A stretch of DNA of 64,000 bases from Thiorhodococcus drewsii AZ1 (GTDB lineage Bacteria > Pseudomonadota > Gammaproteobacteria > Chromatiales > Chromatiaceae): positions 1 through 64,000 of the forward strand of contig NZ_AFWT01000026.1 of assembly GCF_000224065.1 (NCBI RefSeq), in the 5' to 3' direction. Shown here piece after piece: positions 43,729 through 52,250 of this stretch. The notes beneath the pieces were generated by a model. That model was not told the origin of the DNA and did no database searches. It worked only from the letters and a program-made list of their open reading frames with translations. The position numbers and the translations under genes were made by a program. The first letter of the stretch is position 1, and the number at the start of each line of letters is the position of its first letter.

Positions 43729-45195
43729 TCAGGCGAAGTCGTGCCGGACGATATCCTCGACTCTGCGGCAAATCTCGCGCCCGTATTCGGTCCAGAGCCC
43801 CTGCCCCCAATAGCGGTAGCAACTGGTTTGAGAGGCCATCAGATGGAAGAGCGCATTGCGATAGCGCTCGTCGCTGGTCTCCGTACCCGGTTGCAAGACC
43901 TTCTCGCTGAAGAGCGCGCTCGCCGCCTCCATCGGACCAAGGACGTTGTCGTACCCCTTGACCCAGGAGAGATCGCTGGTCCAGCTACCGCCCTCCATGT
44001 GGAAACGACCATCCTCGCGCTTGAGATCCTCGATGGCCTTGGCCAGCTTCTCCGGTCCGTCGCCAGGCTGAATTCTCGACCAGATACGATCGTGGAACAG
44101 CGGCTGGACCTCGGGCAGATCCGCGACTTCGACACCCATCGCGAACAGGTGTTCCAGATATTCGCTGACATTCATCAGGGGTGTATCCGAGTGACTGGAG
44201 GAGGCGACCACCTCCATGTACTTGCCCGGGAACTCGTTCATCATGACCCCACCGTTCTCGCCATCGGCGATCTGGGTCACCAGCGGCGGGACGGACTTGC
44301 CGCCGAGCTCGACCCGCTCAAGCCCCTGGGCCTCGTACCAAGGCTGCATCTGGGCGACGAGCTTGGTGTCCGACCCCTGGGTCTTGACGATGGCGATGAT
44401 GCTGGTCGTCTCGCCGTGGGAGTTGGTGCAGACCAGCCGGTGCGGGATATGCGGACGCTCCGGATGCCGCCCGTTGTCTATCTGCTGCACCGTGTGCTCT
44501 TGAACCAGAACCCACTGATAGCCGCAGTCGACCAGCGTCTTGACGAATTCGTAGGCCACGTCCGGATGGTTGGGCAGGGCCATCTCGGAGGGCGAGAAGC
44601 CCCTGACCCGCTCCAGCGCCTCCCAGCCGAAGAGGGCGGCGAAATGTTGCTGGAAGGCGCGCACGTGCAGCCGATAGTCCTGCACCGGCGTCGAGGGCGC
44701 AACCGCGTGCCCCCAAGGCATGCCGAGCCATTCGACCGCCCAGTTGTAGTCGGGATTGCAGGTGATGGTCTTGAGGGCGTCGATGACGTGATCCTCGCCC
44801 ATCTTGCGCAATCCGTGCAGCAGGGTGCCGGAATATTCCAGCATGCAGCGCGGCGACTTGCCCTCCCCGACCAGCTGCGGGATGAACTCGCCCATGCGCT
44901 TGTAACACCAGACGAAGGCCGGGGCGTTGTAGTTATCCCCGATATGCTGGTTGTGCATCATGTACTGCAGATTGCTGATCAGCGCGGCGGTGCGCAGATC
45001 CTCGCCACCGGCCGGAATCAGCGGCTGATGCTGGTGCAGGGCGATCGCGCTCGCCGCCCGGATGGCACCGAAGTCGATGCCGCCGCGCTCGGTGAATAGC
45101 GTTCGGGAACGTCCCGCCGAAAGGACTGCCTCCACCTCCGACTCCCGCCCTGAGACATTGGGGACATCGCCGATATACTCGGGTAGTTGGTTCAC
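43729..45195 (-). CDS. Glycoside hydrolase family 57 protein 1
   Basis: The 488-residue GH57-type (beta/alpha)7 protein includes the N-terminal HQHQPL motif, SEMALPNHPDVAYEF (catalytic Glu region) and QIADGENGGVMMNEF. GH57 enzymes include alpha-amylases, 4-alpha-glucanotransferases and glycogen-branching enzymes. The substrate specificity here is not clear. The position of a second, distantly related GH57 gene 62 bp upstream on the same strand suggests joint work on storage glucan. Confidence 0.82.
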   Translation of the reverse strand: MNQLPEYIGDVPNVSGRESEVEAVLSAGRSRTLFTERGGIDFGAIRAASAIALHQHQPLIPAGGEDLRTAALISNLQYMMHNQHIGDNYNAPAFVWCYKRMGEFIPQLVGEGKSPRCMLEYSGTLLHGLRKMGEDHVIDALKTITCNPDYNWAVEWLGMPWGHAVAPSTPVQDYRLHVRAFQQHFAALFGWEALERVRGFSPSEMALPNHPDVAYEFVKTLVDCGYQWVLVQEHTVQQIDNGRHPERPHIPHRLVCTNSHGETTSIIAIVKTQGSDTKLVAQMQPWYEAQGLERVELGGKSVPPLVTQIADGENGGVMMNEFPGKYMEVVASSSHSDTPLMNVSEYLEHLFAMGVEVADLPEVQPLFHDRIWSRIQPGDGPEKLAKAIEDLKREDGRFHMEGGSWTSDLSWVKGYDNVLGPMEAASALFSEKVLQPGTETSDERYRNALFHLMASQTSCYRYWGQGLWTEYGREICRRVEDIVRHDFA

Positions 45196-45257
45196 GCTCA
45201 GCTCCTATCGATTCGTTCGATCTGGTCGTTTGCTGGAAGTGGCAAGAGTGGAGCGGA

Positions 45258-46565
45258 CTAGCGCCCCGTTGAATTCGAATCGTCCTCGATCACCTGATCC
45301 GACACTGGAGCGGCCGATTCCTCCGTTCCCGAAGCCACCTCGTCTTCCACGCCAGACTCCAGAGTCGGCATGGACGCCTCGGCGATCGGAACCTCGATTC
45401 CGACCTCGGACAGGACTGCGCGGCTGGCGTCGAGATCGGATTCGGCGCGCGGCACCCAATCCTCACCCCAATAGAGATTACAACTGGTCTCGGCGCGCAA
45501 CAGATGCCACAAGGCCCGATCGATGGCCTCGACCCGAGGTCCCTCGTGGATCCCGCGCTCGCCCGCGAACCAACGCGCATCATGGATCGCGCGACTGAGA
45601 GGCTCGAAGTCGGCCGCCGCTCGGCGCTGACGGTCCGACCCCATCCATTGAGTGAAATCCTTACCGCTGTGCCAGCCGGTATTCCAGGCCCCGGTGCGTA
45701 CCCGCACCTCGCCATGAACGCCATGGGTGTCGAGATAGGTGCTGATGAAGGTTGGCGCCACGTTCGAGTCGCCCGCCGACAAACGCTCCAGAAGCGGCAG
45801 ATAGAAGACACTCCAGAAATTCGCCCCTTCGGTGACATTGCGGAACCAGCCACCGTTTTCGCCGTCGGTGCAAGTCGTCACCAAGGGCTCGAAGTCGCAC
45901 CATTTGGTCCGCTCGGCGACCTCGCCGAGGAACCAGTCCAAATCCATCCCAGACTCTTGTGCGTCCGAAAGCTCCCGATCGCGCACCACGACGATGATCT
46001 CGTCATCCCCATAACGGGCGATGTGCGGACGATAGCGCAGTTCCTGCCAACTCATCTCGGTCACCGGCTCGACATGCTCGCTGTCGACCATGACGTATCG
46101 GTAACCAAACGACCGCAGCAAAGGGATCAGTTCCATCGAGAACCCCATCTCCGGCGGCCAGAACCCCTGAAACCGGGGACGCCACAAGAGATGGTGAGCG
46201 ATACCCAGCCAGCGGCGCAGATGCTCCCGTCGATCCGCCTCGGGAATCAGCGGCAACACCGGGTGGTAGTAACCGGTCCCGATCACCTCGAACAGCGACT
46301 GGTTCTGGAGGTGCCACAACAGCGAGCCGCAATCGACGATGCCGTAGACCTGCTGCTGAAAGGCCGGATCGGAGAGCGTCTCCAACAGGGTGCCAGACAG
46401 GGACAGATGCACGCGGGCACGGTCCTCATGACCCCATAGACTTCGAGGAATGCGGTCGAGCGCGAACAGGATCTCCTTGGCCTCCCAGGTTTGATGCTCA
46501 AGCAGATCCTGGAGATTGCCGGAGGGTTGGTGGAGATTGAGCACGAGCGCGTGATGAATCATCAT
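45258..46565 (-). CDS. Glycoside hydrolase family 57 protein 2
   Basis: The 435-residue protein starts MMIHHALVLNLHQPSGNL. ATG 46,565 is preceded by AGGATC; the frame opens further upstream at 46,634 without support. Residues include HQPS, GFWPPEMGFS (nucleophile Glu) and TCTDGENGGWF (acid/base Asp region). The last 50 residues are Glu/Ser/Ala-rich and probably disordered. It is transcribed first in the GH57-GH57-DUF2333 run. Confidence 0.84.
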   Translation of the reverse strand: MMIHHALVLNLHQPSGNLQDLLEHQTWEAKEILFALDRIPRSLWGHEDRARVHLSLSGTLLETLSDPAFQQQVYGIVDCGSLLWHLQNQSLFEVIGTGYYHPVLPLIPEADRREHLRRWLGIAHHLLWRPRFQGFWPPEMGFSMELIPLLRSFGYRYVMVDSEHVEPVTEMSWQELRYRPHIARYGDDEIIVVVRDRELSDAQESGMDLDWFLGEVAERTKWCDFEPLVTTCTDGENGGWFRNVTEGANFWSVFYLPLLERLSAGDSNVAPTFISTYLDTHGVHGEVRVRTGAWNTGWHSGKDFTQWMGSDRQRRAAADFEPLSRAIHDARWFAGERGIHEGPRVEAIDRALWHLLRAETSCNLYWGEDWVPRAESDLDASRAVLSEVGIEVPIAEASMPTLESGVEDEVASGTEESAAPVSDQVIEDDSNSTGR

Positions 46566-46963
46566 CGTTGTAAGATCCTGGCTGCAATGCTTACGGAGAA
46601 GCATATCAAAGGCCGCACGGTAGACCCACCACAACCGGATGAAACCGGTTTACCGAACGGCGACCAATGGTGTCGGAAATTGGCGATATGGGCACTTCGA
46701 TGTTATACCCTCGAAGCAACGCCGGACGGAGTGCATCTGGCCGGCTCGCAAGACTGCACCCGAAGCGATTCGGCACTATCATTGATCCAGACGGAATCGG
46801 TCGAAGCCTGATCGATCATCACAGAGACCGCACGGAATCGCGTGTATTCCAGACCGCCCTAAGCGCACCGCAGACAAGCTTTTCGCGCGGTCGCTCACAC
46901 CATTAGGGTACGACCGGCTGAGGCCGAGGGCGAAATCCAGAACTCAAGAGGCAAGCGAGTGAC
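46566..46963. other. Divergent intergenic region GH57 / DUF2934
   Basis: The region holds the promoters of two divergent units. No clear promoter pair, RNA gene or hairpin could be picked out. Confidence 0.35.
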
Positions 46964-47416
46964 ATGGCCGACGAGAAGATCGTAACCAAGAAGACGGCGG
47001 CGAAGAAGCCGGCTCCGAAAAAGACGGCAGCCAAAAAGGTAGCCGTCAGCCAAAAAGGCACCGCCTCGGCGGCGGCCAAAACAAAAGCCGTACCCAGCAA
47101 GCCAACCGCAACCAAGCCTGCAGAGCCAAAAGCCAAGAAGGCTTCGGTCAGCGCCGCTGCGAAAAAGACGACCGTCAAGAAAACCGCCGTCGCGGCCAGG
47201 ACCAAGAGCGCAAGCGTTGCGGATAACACTCAGGGGCATCTCAAGCTACTGGCCAACCCCTCCGAACAACAGCGTCTGGCCATGGTTCAGGAGGCCGCCT
47301 ACTACAAGGCCGAGAAACGTAATTTCGGGCCGGGTCACGAGACCGAGGATTGGGCCGAGGCAGAGCGGGAGATCGACGAACTGATCAATCGTGCAAAGAC
47401 GATGACGGGGTCCTGA
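46964..47416 (+). CDS. Histone-H1-like Lys/Ala-rich protein with DUF2934 domain
   Basis: The protein has 150 residues. Residues 1-90 are a Lys/Ala/Pro/Thr repeat region (TKKTAAKKPAPKKTAAKK; KKTTVKKTAVAARTK) like histone H1 tails, predicted to bind DNA without order. Residues about 100-140 are a DUF2934 domain (MVQEAAYYKAEKRNFGPGHE followed by TEDWAEAEREI). The combination suggests a small nucleoid-associated protein. The ribosome site before the ATG is weak (AAGCGAG). Confidence 0.8.
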   Translation: MADEKIVTKKTAAKKPAPKKTAAKKVAVSQKGTASAAAKTKAVPSKPTATKPAEPKAKKASVSAAAKKTTVKKTAVAARTKSASVADNTQGHLKLLANPSEQQRLAMVQEAAYYKAEKRNFGPGHETEDWAEAEREIDELINRAKTMTGS

Positions 47417-47420
47417 GATC

Positions 47421-47450
47421 CAGGGTTACGTGGGATCGGAGACATAACCC
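47421..47450. terminator. Weak hairpin between convergent genes
   Basis: AGGGTTA and TAACCCT (7 bp) bracket a 16-nt loop between the convergent DUF2934 and DUF3334 genes. It may serve as a shared terminator, but it is weak. Confidence 0.3.
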
Positions 47451-47528
47451 TCTAGGCGGAGGCGCCGCTGCAACCCATGCAGCGCGCCTCGTTCGCGGAC
47501 AGTCGAACGCAGGAACGACGACTCTCGC

Positions 47529-48206
47529 TCAAAGACCCAATTCGTCGAGAAGATCCTGATCGACCTGCGCTTGAGCCTTGGCGGAATCCGCAGCCGGCTG
47601 ACGAGGCGTGCGCTGCTCCTCCATGATGCGATCGGGATCCGACTCCATACTCTCGAAGTCATGCAGCTTGATGAAGTCGGTCTTGTCCATCGCCAACTCC
47701 ATGTAGAAGACGTTGCGTCGCTCGGTCGTGAACGCGACACGGCGGGCCTGGGCACGATCGAGATTGGTATCGATACTGACCATCACTTCCTTGTTGATGG
47801 TCAGCATCTTCGGCTGATTCTGATTGATGGAAACCCGCAACTGATGCCCAACGTTGCCGGTGAAATCGCCCACGATCTGGTTCATCAACTCACCGAGCAT
47901 ATTCCCGACCTCGTCCGAGGTATGCAACGTCGCCAGTTCGGACTCGGGCATGCCCATGTTCATCATGTAGGCCCGATAGAGCTCCATGGCCGATTGGGAG
48001 GAGAAATTCATGATGACCAGGCCGGAAAAGCTGCCATCGAAGAGCACGAAGCAACCGATATCTGGCCGCAGACAGGTACGGGTAATCCGCTGCACCATCG
48101 GGGAGTAAACGATCTCCGTTCCCGTGGCGGTGGTCAGCACCTTTTTGACGGACCCGCACAGCATCAACAGGACGTCGTCCGTCGAGAGCGTATTTGTTTT
48201 TGCCAC
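47529..48206 (-). CDS. DUF3334 protein, CheX-like fold
   Basis: The 225-residue protein is typical of gammaproteobacterial DUF3334: MVQRITRTCLRPDIGCFVLF, then HTSDEVGNMLGELMNQIVGD, which resembles the E-x2-N helix of CheC/CheX phosphatases. The acidic, Gln-rich C-terminus is flexible. A role in chemotaxis-type dephosphorylation or cell-surface signalling is inferred only. Confidence 0.8.
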   Translation of the reverse strand: MAKTNTLSTDDVLLMLCGSVKKVLTTATGTEIVYSPMVQRITRTCLRPDIGCFVLFDGSFSGLVIMNFSSQSAMELYRAYMMNMGMPESELATLHTSDEVGNMLGELMNQIVGDFTGNVGHQLRVSINQNQPKMLTINKEVMVSIDTNLDRAQARRVAFTTERRNVFYMELAMDKTDFIKLHDFESMESDPDRIMEEQRTPRQPAADSAKAQAQVDQDLLDELGL

Positions 48207-49008
48207 CTGTATCCTTCTCTTCTACAGAATGTAATTCTGGATGGGTGCCACGCCGTTCACATCCGCAAATGACGCAGGCGAAGTCCCGGAGCAATCCAGG
48301 GCGGTCGATTCTAGACGCCGCCGGAATGCGCCAGCTCATATATAGATCCTTTCCAGTTCGCCCTTAGAGCTTCGCTTCTTTGACAAAAGACGAACAGTCC
48401 CTGAATCGGACCAGGTCCCGCGACCGGGAGCACTCCTAGCCGCATCGAGCGCCCTCGATCATACCTGCTCTCGCCATAACGACTCGCAACCCTTTCGCGT
48501 CATCCGATCATGGCTGCGCTGGTCGCATCGACACCTGCCGCGTGTCCGATGGTCTGCTCTCGAAAGGCGCAAAACGGACCTGATCGTCGAAGATGGATAC
48601 CACCTTTCCGCTTCTCAAGCCAGGCTCTGCTCCAGTTTAAGCCATCGTCACGTCCACGCCGGCCCAATTGTTGTAACGGATTTCGACCCGTGACGCTGTG
48701 ATGACATCCACATCGCGATCCAGCATCGAGTCCCGCGTCGGAATACAAAGAGAGCACAGGATTGCGCCGCGCCACACAGCGGACAAACTATTGTTTTAAT
48801 TATCACAAAATGCATCTTTGCGGCTCAATCCGCCGGATCCGGGTACAATCTTCGACCTTTCCGAGCACTGCCGCCCGACGTATCCGACGAGAGGAACACC
48901 ATCGCGTCGAATCGCGGGCATCACGTCAGGATGGAGAGGAAAGTACAGCGCCTCCTTGCCTGTGCGACGGAGGCGCCAATCAGATCGTCGAAACGGAGAC
49001 AGATGCTC
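48207..49008. other. Large intergenic region before the thiolase gene
   Basis: About 800 bp without a supported gene. It must carry the leftward DUF3334 promoter and the rightward thiolase promoter. TACAAT at 48,844-48,849 is a good -10 candidate, but the nearest -35 (TTGCGG at 48,818) is 20 bp away. An AT-rich patch lies at 48,785-48,815. I see no tRNA-like or other folded RNA that I would call. Confidence 0.35.
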
Positions 49009-50193
49009 ATGCCAACACCTAATGTCGTCATCCTCAGCGCGGTGCGTTCACCCATCGGAACCTTCGGCGGCTCATTGAGCGGGATGGAACCCACCGAACT
49101 CGCCGGGATCGTCATGAAAGAGGCCGTCGCGCGCTCGGGTGCCGACCCTCAGCAACTGCAATACGTCACGGTCGGAAACTGCATCCCCACCGAGGCACGC
49201 TATCCCTACGTCGCCCGCGTCGCCTCGATCCAGGCCGGTCTGCCGATGGAATCGGTGGCCATGGCGGTCAACCGGCTGTGCGGCTCGGGTATGCAGGGAA
49301 TCCTCGGCACCGCGCAGGCGATCATGACGGGCGAGTGTGAATTCGGGGTCGGCGGCGGTGTCGAGGTGATGTCGCGCGGCGCCTATCTCTCACCTTCAAT
49401 GCGGTCGGGCGCGCGCATGGGCGATACCCAGATGATCGACGCCATGGTCGCCACCCTGACCGACCCTTTCGGTGTCGGCCACATGGGCGTCACCGCCGAA
49501 AACCTGGCCGAGAAATGGGGCATCGAGCGCGAGGAGCAGGATCGGTACGCGCTGGAGTCGCAGCGACGCGCCTGTGCGGCCATCGCCGAGGGACGCTTCT
49601 CCAAGCAGATCGTTCCTATCGAGGTGGAATCGCGCAAGGGCGTCATGGTCTTCGACACCGACGAACATCCACGAGCGAACGTCACCATCGAGGCGCTGGC
49701 CAAGATGCGTCCCATATTCAAAAAGGGCGGAACCGTGACCGCCGGCAACGCCTCCGGTATCAACGACGGCGCCGCCTTCCTGGTGCTGGCCGAGGCCGAG
49801 GCGGCCGAACGTGCGGGTTATCGTCCGATCGCCCGTCTGGTGTCGAGCGCCGTAGCCGGCGTACCGAACCACATCATGGGCGAGGGACCGATTCCGGCCA
49901 GCAAGAAGGCGCTGGAGCGCGCCGGGCTTTCGCTCGACCAGATGGACATCGTGGAGTCCAACGAGGCGTTCGCGGCACAGGCGATCACAGTCGCCCGAGG
50001 GCTCGAACTGGATCCAGCCAAGACCAACCCGAACGGTGGGGCCATCGCCTTGGGTCACCCGGTTGGCTGCACCGGGGCCTTCCTGGCGACCAAGGCGATC
50101 CATGAACTGGAGCGTGTCGGCGGTCGCTATGCCCTGGTCACCATGTGCATCGGCGGCGGCCAGGGGATCGCCGCCATCTTCGAACGACCCTGA
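49009..50193 (+). CDS. Acetyl-CoA C-acyltransferase (thiolase)
   Basis: The protein has 394 residues, a standard thiolase length from ATG 49,009; an ATG at 49,003 in the same frame is closer to GGAGA. The nucleophile Cys is in NRLCGSGMQGI, the catalytic His in GGAIALGHPVGCTGA and the second Cys in MCIGGGQGIA. It is either biosynthetic (PhaA/AtoB) or degradative; the neighbouring acyl-CoA degradation genes favour beta-oxidation. It is followed by a GC hairpin and the tetR gene. Confidence 0.9.
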   Translation: MPTPNVVILSAVRSPIGTFGGSLSGMEPTELAGIVMKEAVARSGADPQQLQYVTVGNCIPTEARYPYVARVASIQAGLPMESVAMAVNRLCGSGMQGILGTAQAIMTGECEFGVGGGVEVMSRGAYLSPSMRSGARMGDTQMIDAMVATLTDPFGVGHMGVTAENLAEKWGIEREEQDRYALESQRRACAAIAEGRFSKQIVPIEVESRKGVMVFDTDEHPRANVTIEALAKMRPIFKKGGTVTAGNASGINDGAAFLVLAEAEAAERAGYRPIARLVSSAVAGVPNHIMGEGPIPASKKALERAGLSLDQMDIVESNEAFAAQAITVARGLELDPAKTNPNGGAIALGHPVGCTGAFLATKAIHELERVGGRYALVTMCIGGGQGIAAIFERP

Positions 50194-50222
50194 CCCCATC
50201 GTCATATAGAGGTCTTCAGGCA

Positions 50223-50245
50223 CCCGTCCCATTCCGGCGGACGGG
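50223..50245 (+). terminator. GC hairpin after the thiolase gene
   Basis: CCCGTCC and GGACGGG pair around a 9-nt loop about 30 bases after the stop; there is no U run. Confidence 0.4.
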
Positions 50246-50265
50246 CGCCGGGCGGCGATACCGAC

Positions 50266-50299
50266 AAACTAGCTTGTCAAACGATAGAATAAGTAGTTT
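50266..50299 (+). promoter_or_regulatory. 34-bp TetR operator overlapping the tetR promoter
   Basis: The ends are AAACTA and TAGTTT, with core CTTGTCAAACG at offset 7. The same arrangement and length recur at 59,365-59,398 (27 of 34 positions equal). A promoter TTGTCA (50,275) - 17 bp - TTTTAT lies across it, so binding would block tetR transcription 51 bp before the ATG, i.e. autorepression. Confidence 0.7.
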
Positions 50300-50349
50300 T
50301 ATGCTCTAGGGTCGGTATTCGCCGCCACTCACCCGGAAAACGAGTAGAC

Positions 50350-51252
50350 ATGAAACAGGCACGCAGACGCCCCTGCGCATCGTCCGAGACCAGCGTCATC
50401 GAGACCGAAATCTTGCGGCTCGCACGCGAGCGGCCAGAGCTCGGACAGGCCGGCGTCGCCAAAACGCTGCGTGGCCGCAACCTGGAGGTCTCGCCCTCCG
50501 GGGTACGCTACATCCTCCAGCGCCACGGACTGGAAACCACGTTCAAGCGGCTCCAGGCACTCGCCGAACAGTCGAGCGACGGCATCGAAGCGCTGACCGA
50601 ACAGCAACGCCAATACCTCGCTCGCGGCGCACTCACCCAAAGCTTGAGCCGCCCGTCACCCTCCCAACCTCAAGACGGCGAGAGCGATGAGCCCATCGAC
50701 CGCCGTCAGATCGTCCTCAACGCCGCCGCCCAGCTCTTCTCGGAGAAGGGCTACGAAGGCACCTCGATTCGCGACATCGCCGCACGCGCCGGCCTGCTGC
50801 CCGGCTCGGTCTATCACTATTACGCCTCCAAGGAAGAACTCTTCATCGAGGTCCATCGCGAGGGCATCGCCCAGGTCAAGGCGCGCATCGAGAGCGCCAT
50901 CGCCCAGTCGGCCGATCCCTGGGAGCGACTGCGCATCGCCTGCGAGGTGCATTTCGCCGGCATCCTCGAAGGCGCACCGATCGACCGTATCGCCGGACGC
51001 AACCTGGCCCTCACCGGCAAGGTCGATCTGCTCAAGCGCACCACGCCCTATCGCAACGACTACGAAAACGTCTTCCGCGACCTCATCGACGCACTGCCCG
51101 CCGCGCCCGGCACGGATCGCTCGCTGTTGCGCCTATTCCTGCTCGGCGGCATGAACTGGGCCTGTCTCTGGTATCGCCCCGGCGGCATCCGCAGCCCGGA
51201 GGAAATCGCCCGCGTCATGTTCGACATGGTGCGTCACGGGGTGCAGGAATAG
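50350..51252 (+). CDS. TetR-family regulator with an extra N-terminal HTH domain
   Basis: The protein has 300 residues. Residues 1-110 hold an unusual winged-helix segment (AGVAKTLRGRNLEVSPSGVR then YILQRHG), like those in IS-type integrases. Residues about 117-165 are the canonical TetR HTH (RRQIVLNAAAQLFSEKGYEG; GSVYHYYASKEELF), followed by the ligand domain. TetR regulators of this kind in acyl-CoA clusters respond to acyl-CoA thioesters (FadR/PsrA-like). The presence of the same operator before this gene and before the ligase operon supports control of both. Confidence 0.87.
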   Translation: MKQARRRPCASSETSVIETEILRLARERPELGQAGVAKTLRGRNLEVSPSGVRYILQRHGLETTFKRLQALAEQSSDGIEALTEQQRQYLARGALTQSLSRPSPSQPQDGESDEPIDRRQIVLNAAAQLFSEKGYEGTSIRDIAARAGLLPGSVYHYYASKEELFIEVHREGIAQVKARIESAIAQSADPWERLRIACEVHFAGILEGAPIDRIAGRNLALTGKVDLLKRTTPYRNDYENVFRDLIDALPAAPGTDRSLLRLFLLGGMNWACLWYRPGGIRSPEEIARVMFDMVRHGVQE

Positions 51253-51353
51253 CCTCCTGCTCCGACGAACGGATCCGCTCCCTGTGGTTCTTTCATCCAT
51301 CCGAGTCACGCCAACAGATGGGCGAACGGCTCACCAATCAAGACCCTTGCACC

Positions 51354-51761
51354 ATGATCTTCAGAGTCAGCAAAAACGTCCGCTTCTCCCACTGCGATCC
51401 CGCCGGAATCGTCTTCTATCCGCGCTATGCCGAGCTCTGCAACGAGGTCGTCGAGGACTGGTTTCGCGACGCGCTGGGCATTAGCTTCCGCGCGCTACAG
51501 GAAGAACATCGACTCACCATCCCAGCGGTGAAACTTGAGATCGAGTATCTGGTTCCGAGCGTCTATGGAGACATGCTGGAATTCACCCTGTCCGTCGAGG
51601 CCATGGGCAACAGCTCGGTTCAGCTCGCGGTCAGCGCCTGGAACGGCGAAGAGGAGCGGGTGCGGATCCGACTCAAGATCGTCATGGTATCGCTGGAGAA
51701 CCTGCGACCGATCCGCATCGACGAGGAATGGCGGGAGCGTTTCTCCCAATTCATGCGTTAG
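51354..51761 (+). CDS. 4-hydroxybenzoyl-CoA-type thioesterase (hot-dog fold)
   Basis: The 135-residue protein contains VRFSHCDPAGIVFYPRY with the catalytic Asp of the 4HBT family. The start MIFRVSKN at 51,354 fits the family; an ATG at 51,318 would add 12 residues and has no ribosome site. It would release free acid from acyl-CoA. It follows tetR by about 100 bp and converges on the hydratase gene. Confidence 0.82.
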   Translation: MIFRVSKNVRFSHCDPAGIVFYPRYAELCNEVVEDWFRDALGISFRALQEEHRLTIPAVKLEIEYLVPSVYGDMLEFTLSVEAMGNSSVQLAVSAWNGEEERVRIRLKIVMVSLENLRPIRIDEEWRERFSQFMR

Positions 51762-51765
51762 AACC

Positions 51766-51797
51766 CCATCGATCGGGACCCTGTTCCCGATCGATGG
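51766..51797. terminator. Bidirectional terminator, perfect 13-bp stem
   Basis: CCATCGATCGGGA and TCCCGATCGATGG pair perfectly with a 6-nt loop in the 54 bp between the convergent thioesterase and hydratase genes, so it can serve both. Confidence 0.75.
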
Positions 51798-51815
51798 CGA
51801 TGTCGGCGACCCGAC

Positions 51816-52241
51816 TCAGGCGCTCGCCGCCTCCTTCAGCCAAGGCACATACATCACCGCCTCGCCCGTGATTAGGGTCTTGCCCTCGGCGTCGACACAT
51901 TGGGTGCTGAGGGTGACGATGGGCTTGCGCTCGTGGATGGAGGTGATCTCGACGCTCGCGATCACCTCCATGTCCAGAAAGACGGGCGCCTTGAACTGCA
52001 GGGTCTGCCCCATGTAGATGCCACCGTTTCCCGGCAAATGCTCGCCGAGCAGGGCCGAAAAGAGGCTGCCGACCAGCGCGCCATGGACGATCCGCTGCTT
52101 GAACTGGGTCTCGGCGGCGTAGTCGGGATCCAGATGGATGGGATTGTGGTCGGTCGACAGTTCGGCAAACTGACGCACGTCGGCATCGCTGAAGCGCCGT
52201 GTGATGGTCGCCTTGTCGCCGATCTTGAGCTCACGAGCCAT
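51816..52241 (-). CDS. MaoC-like (R)-specific enoyl-CoA hydratase
   Basis: The 141-residue hot-dog protein has the catalytic Asp-His pair in STDHNPIHLDPDYA and downstream Ser/Gly region VHGALVGSLFSALLGE. It hydrates enoyl-CoA to (R)-3-hydroxyacyl-CoA, giving a link to PHA synthesis (PhaJ type). It is the last gene of the ligase operon, 9 bp after ETF-QO. Confidence 0.85.
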   Translation of the reverse strand: MARELKIGDKATITRRFSDADVRQFAELSTDHNPIHLDPDYAAETQFKQRIVHGALVGSLFSALLGEHLPGNGGIYMGQTLQFKAPVFLDMEVIASVEITSIHERKPIVTLSTQCVDAEGKTLITGEAVMYVPWLKEAASA

Positions 52242-52250
52242 GTTCGTTCC

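Noticed and set aside
48818-48849. Promoter TTGCGG / TACAAT before the thiolase gene
   Set aside because: The 20-bp spacer is too long for a confident call.
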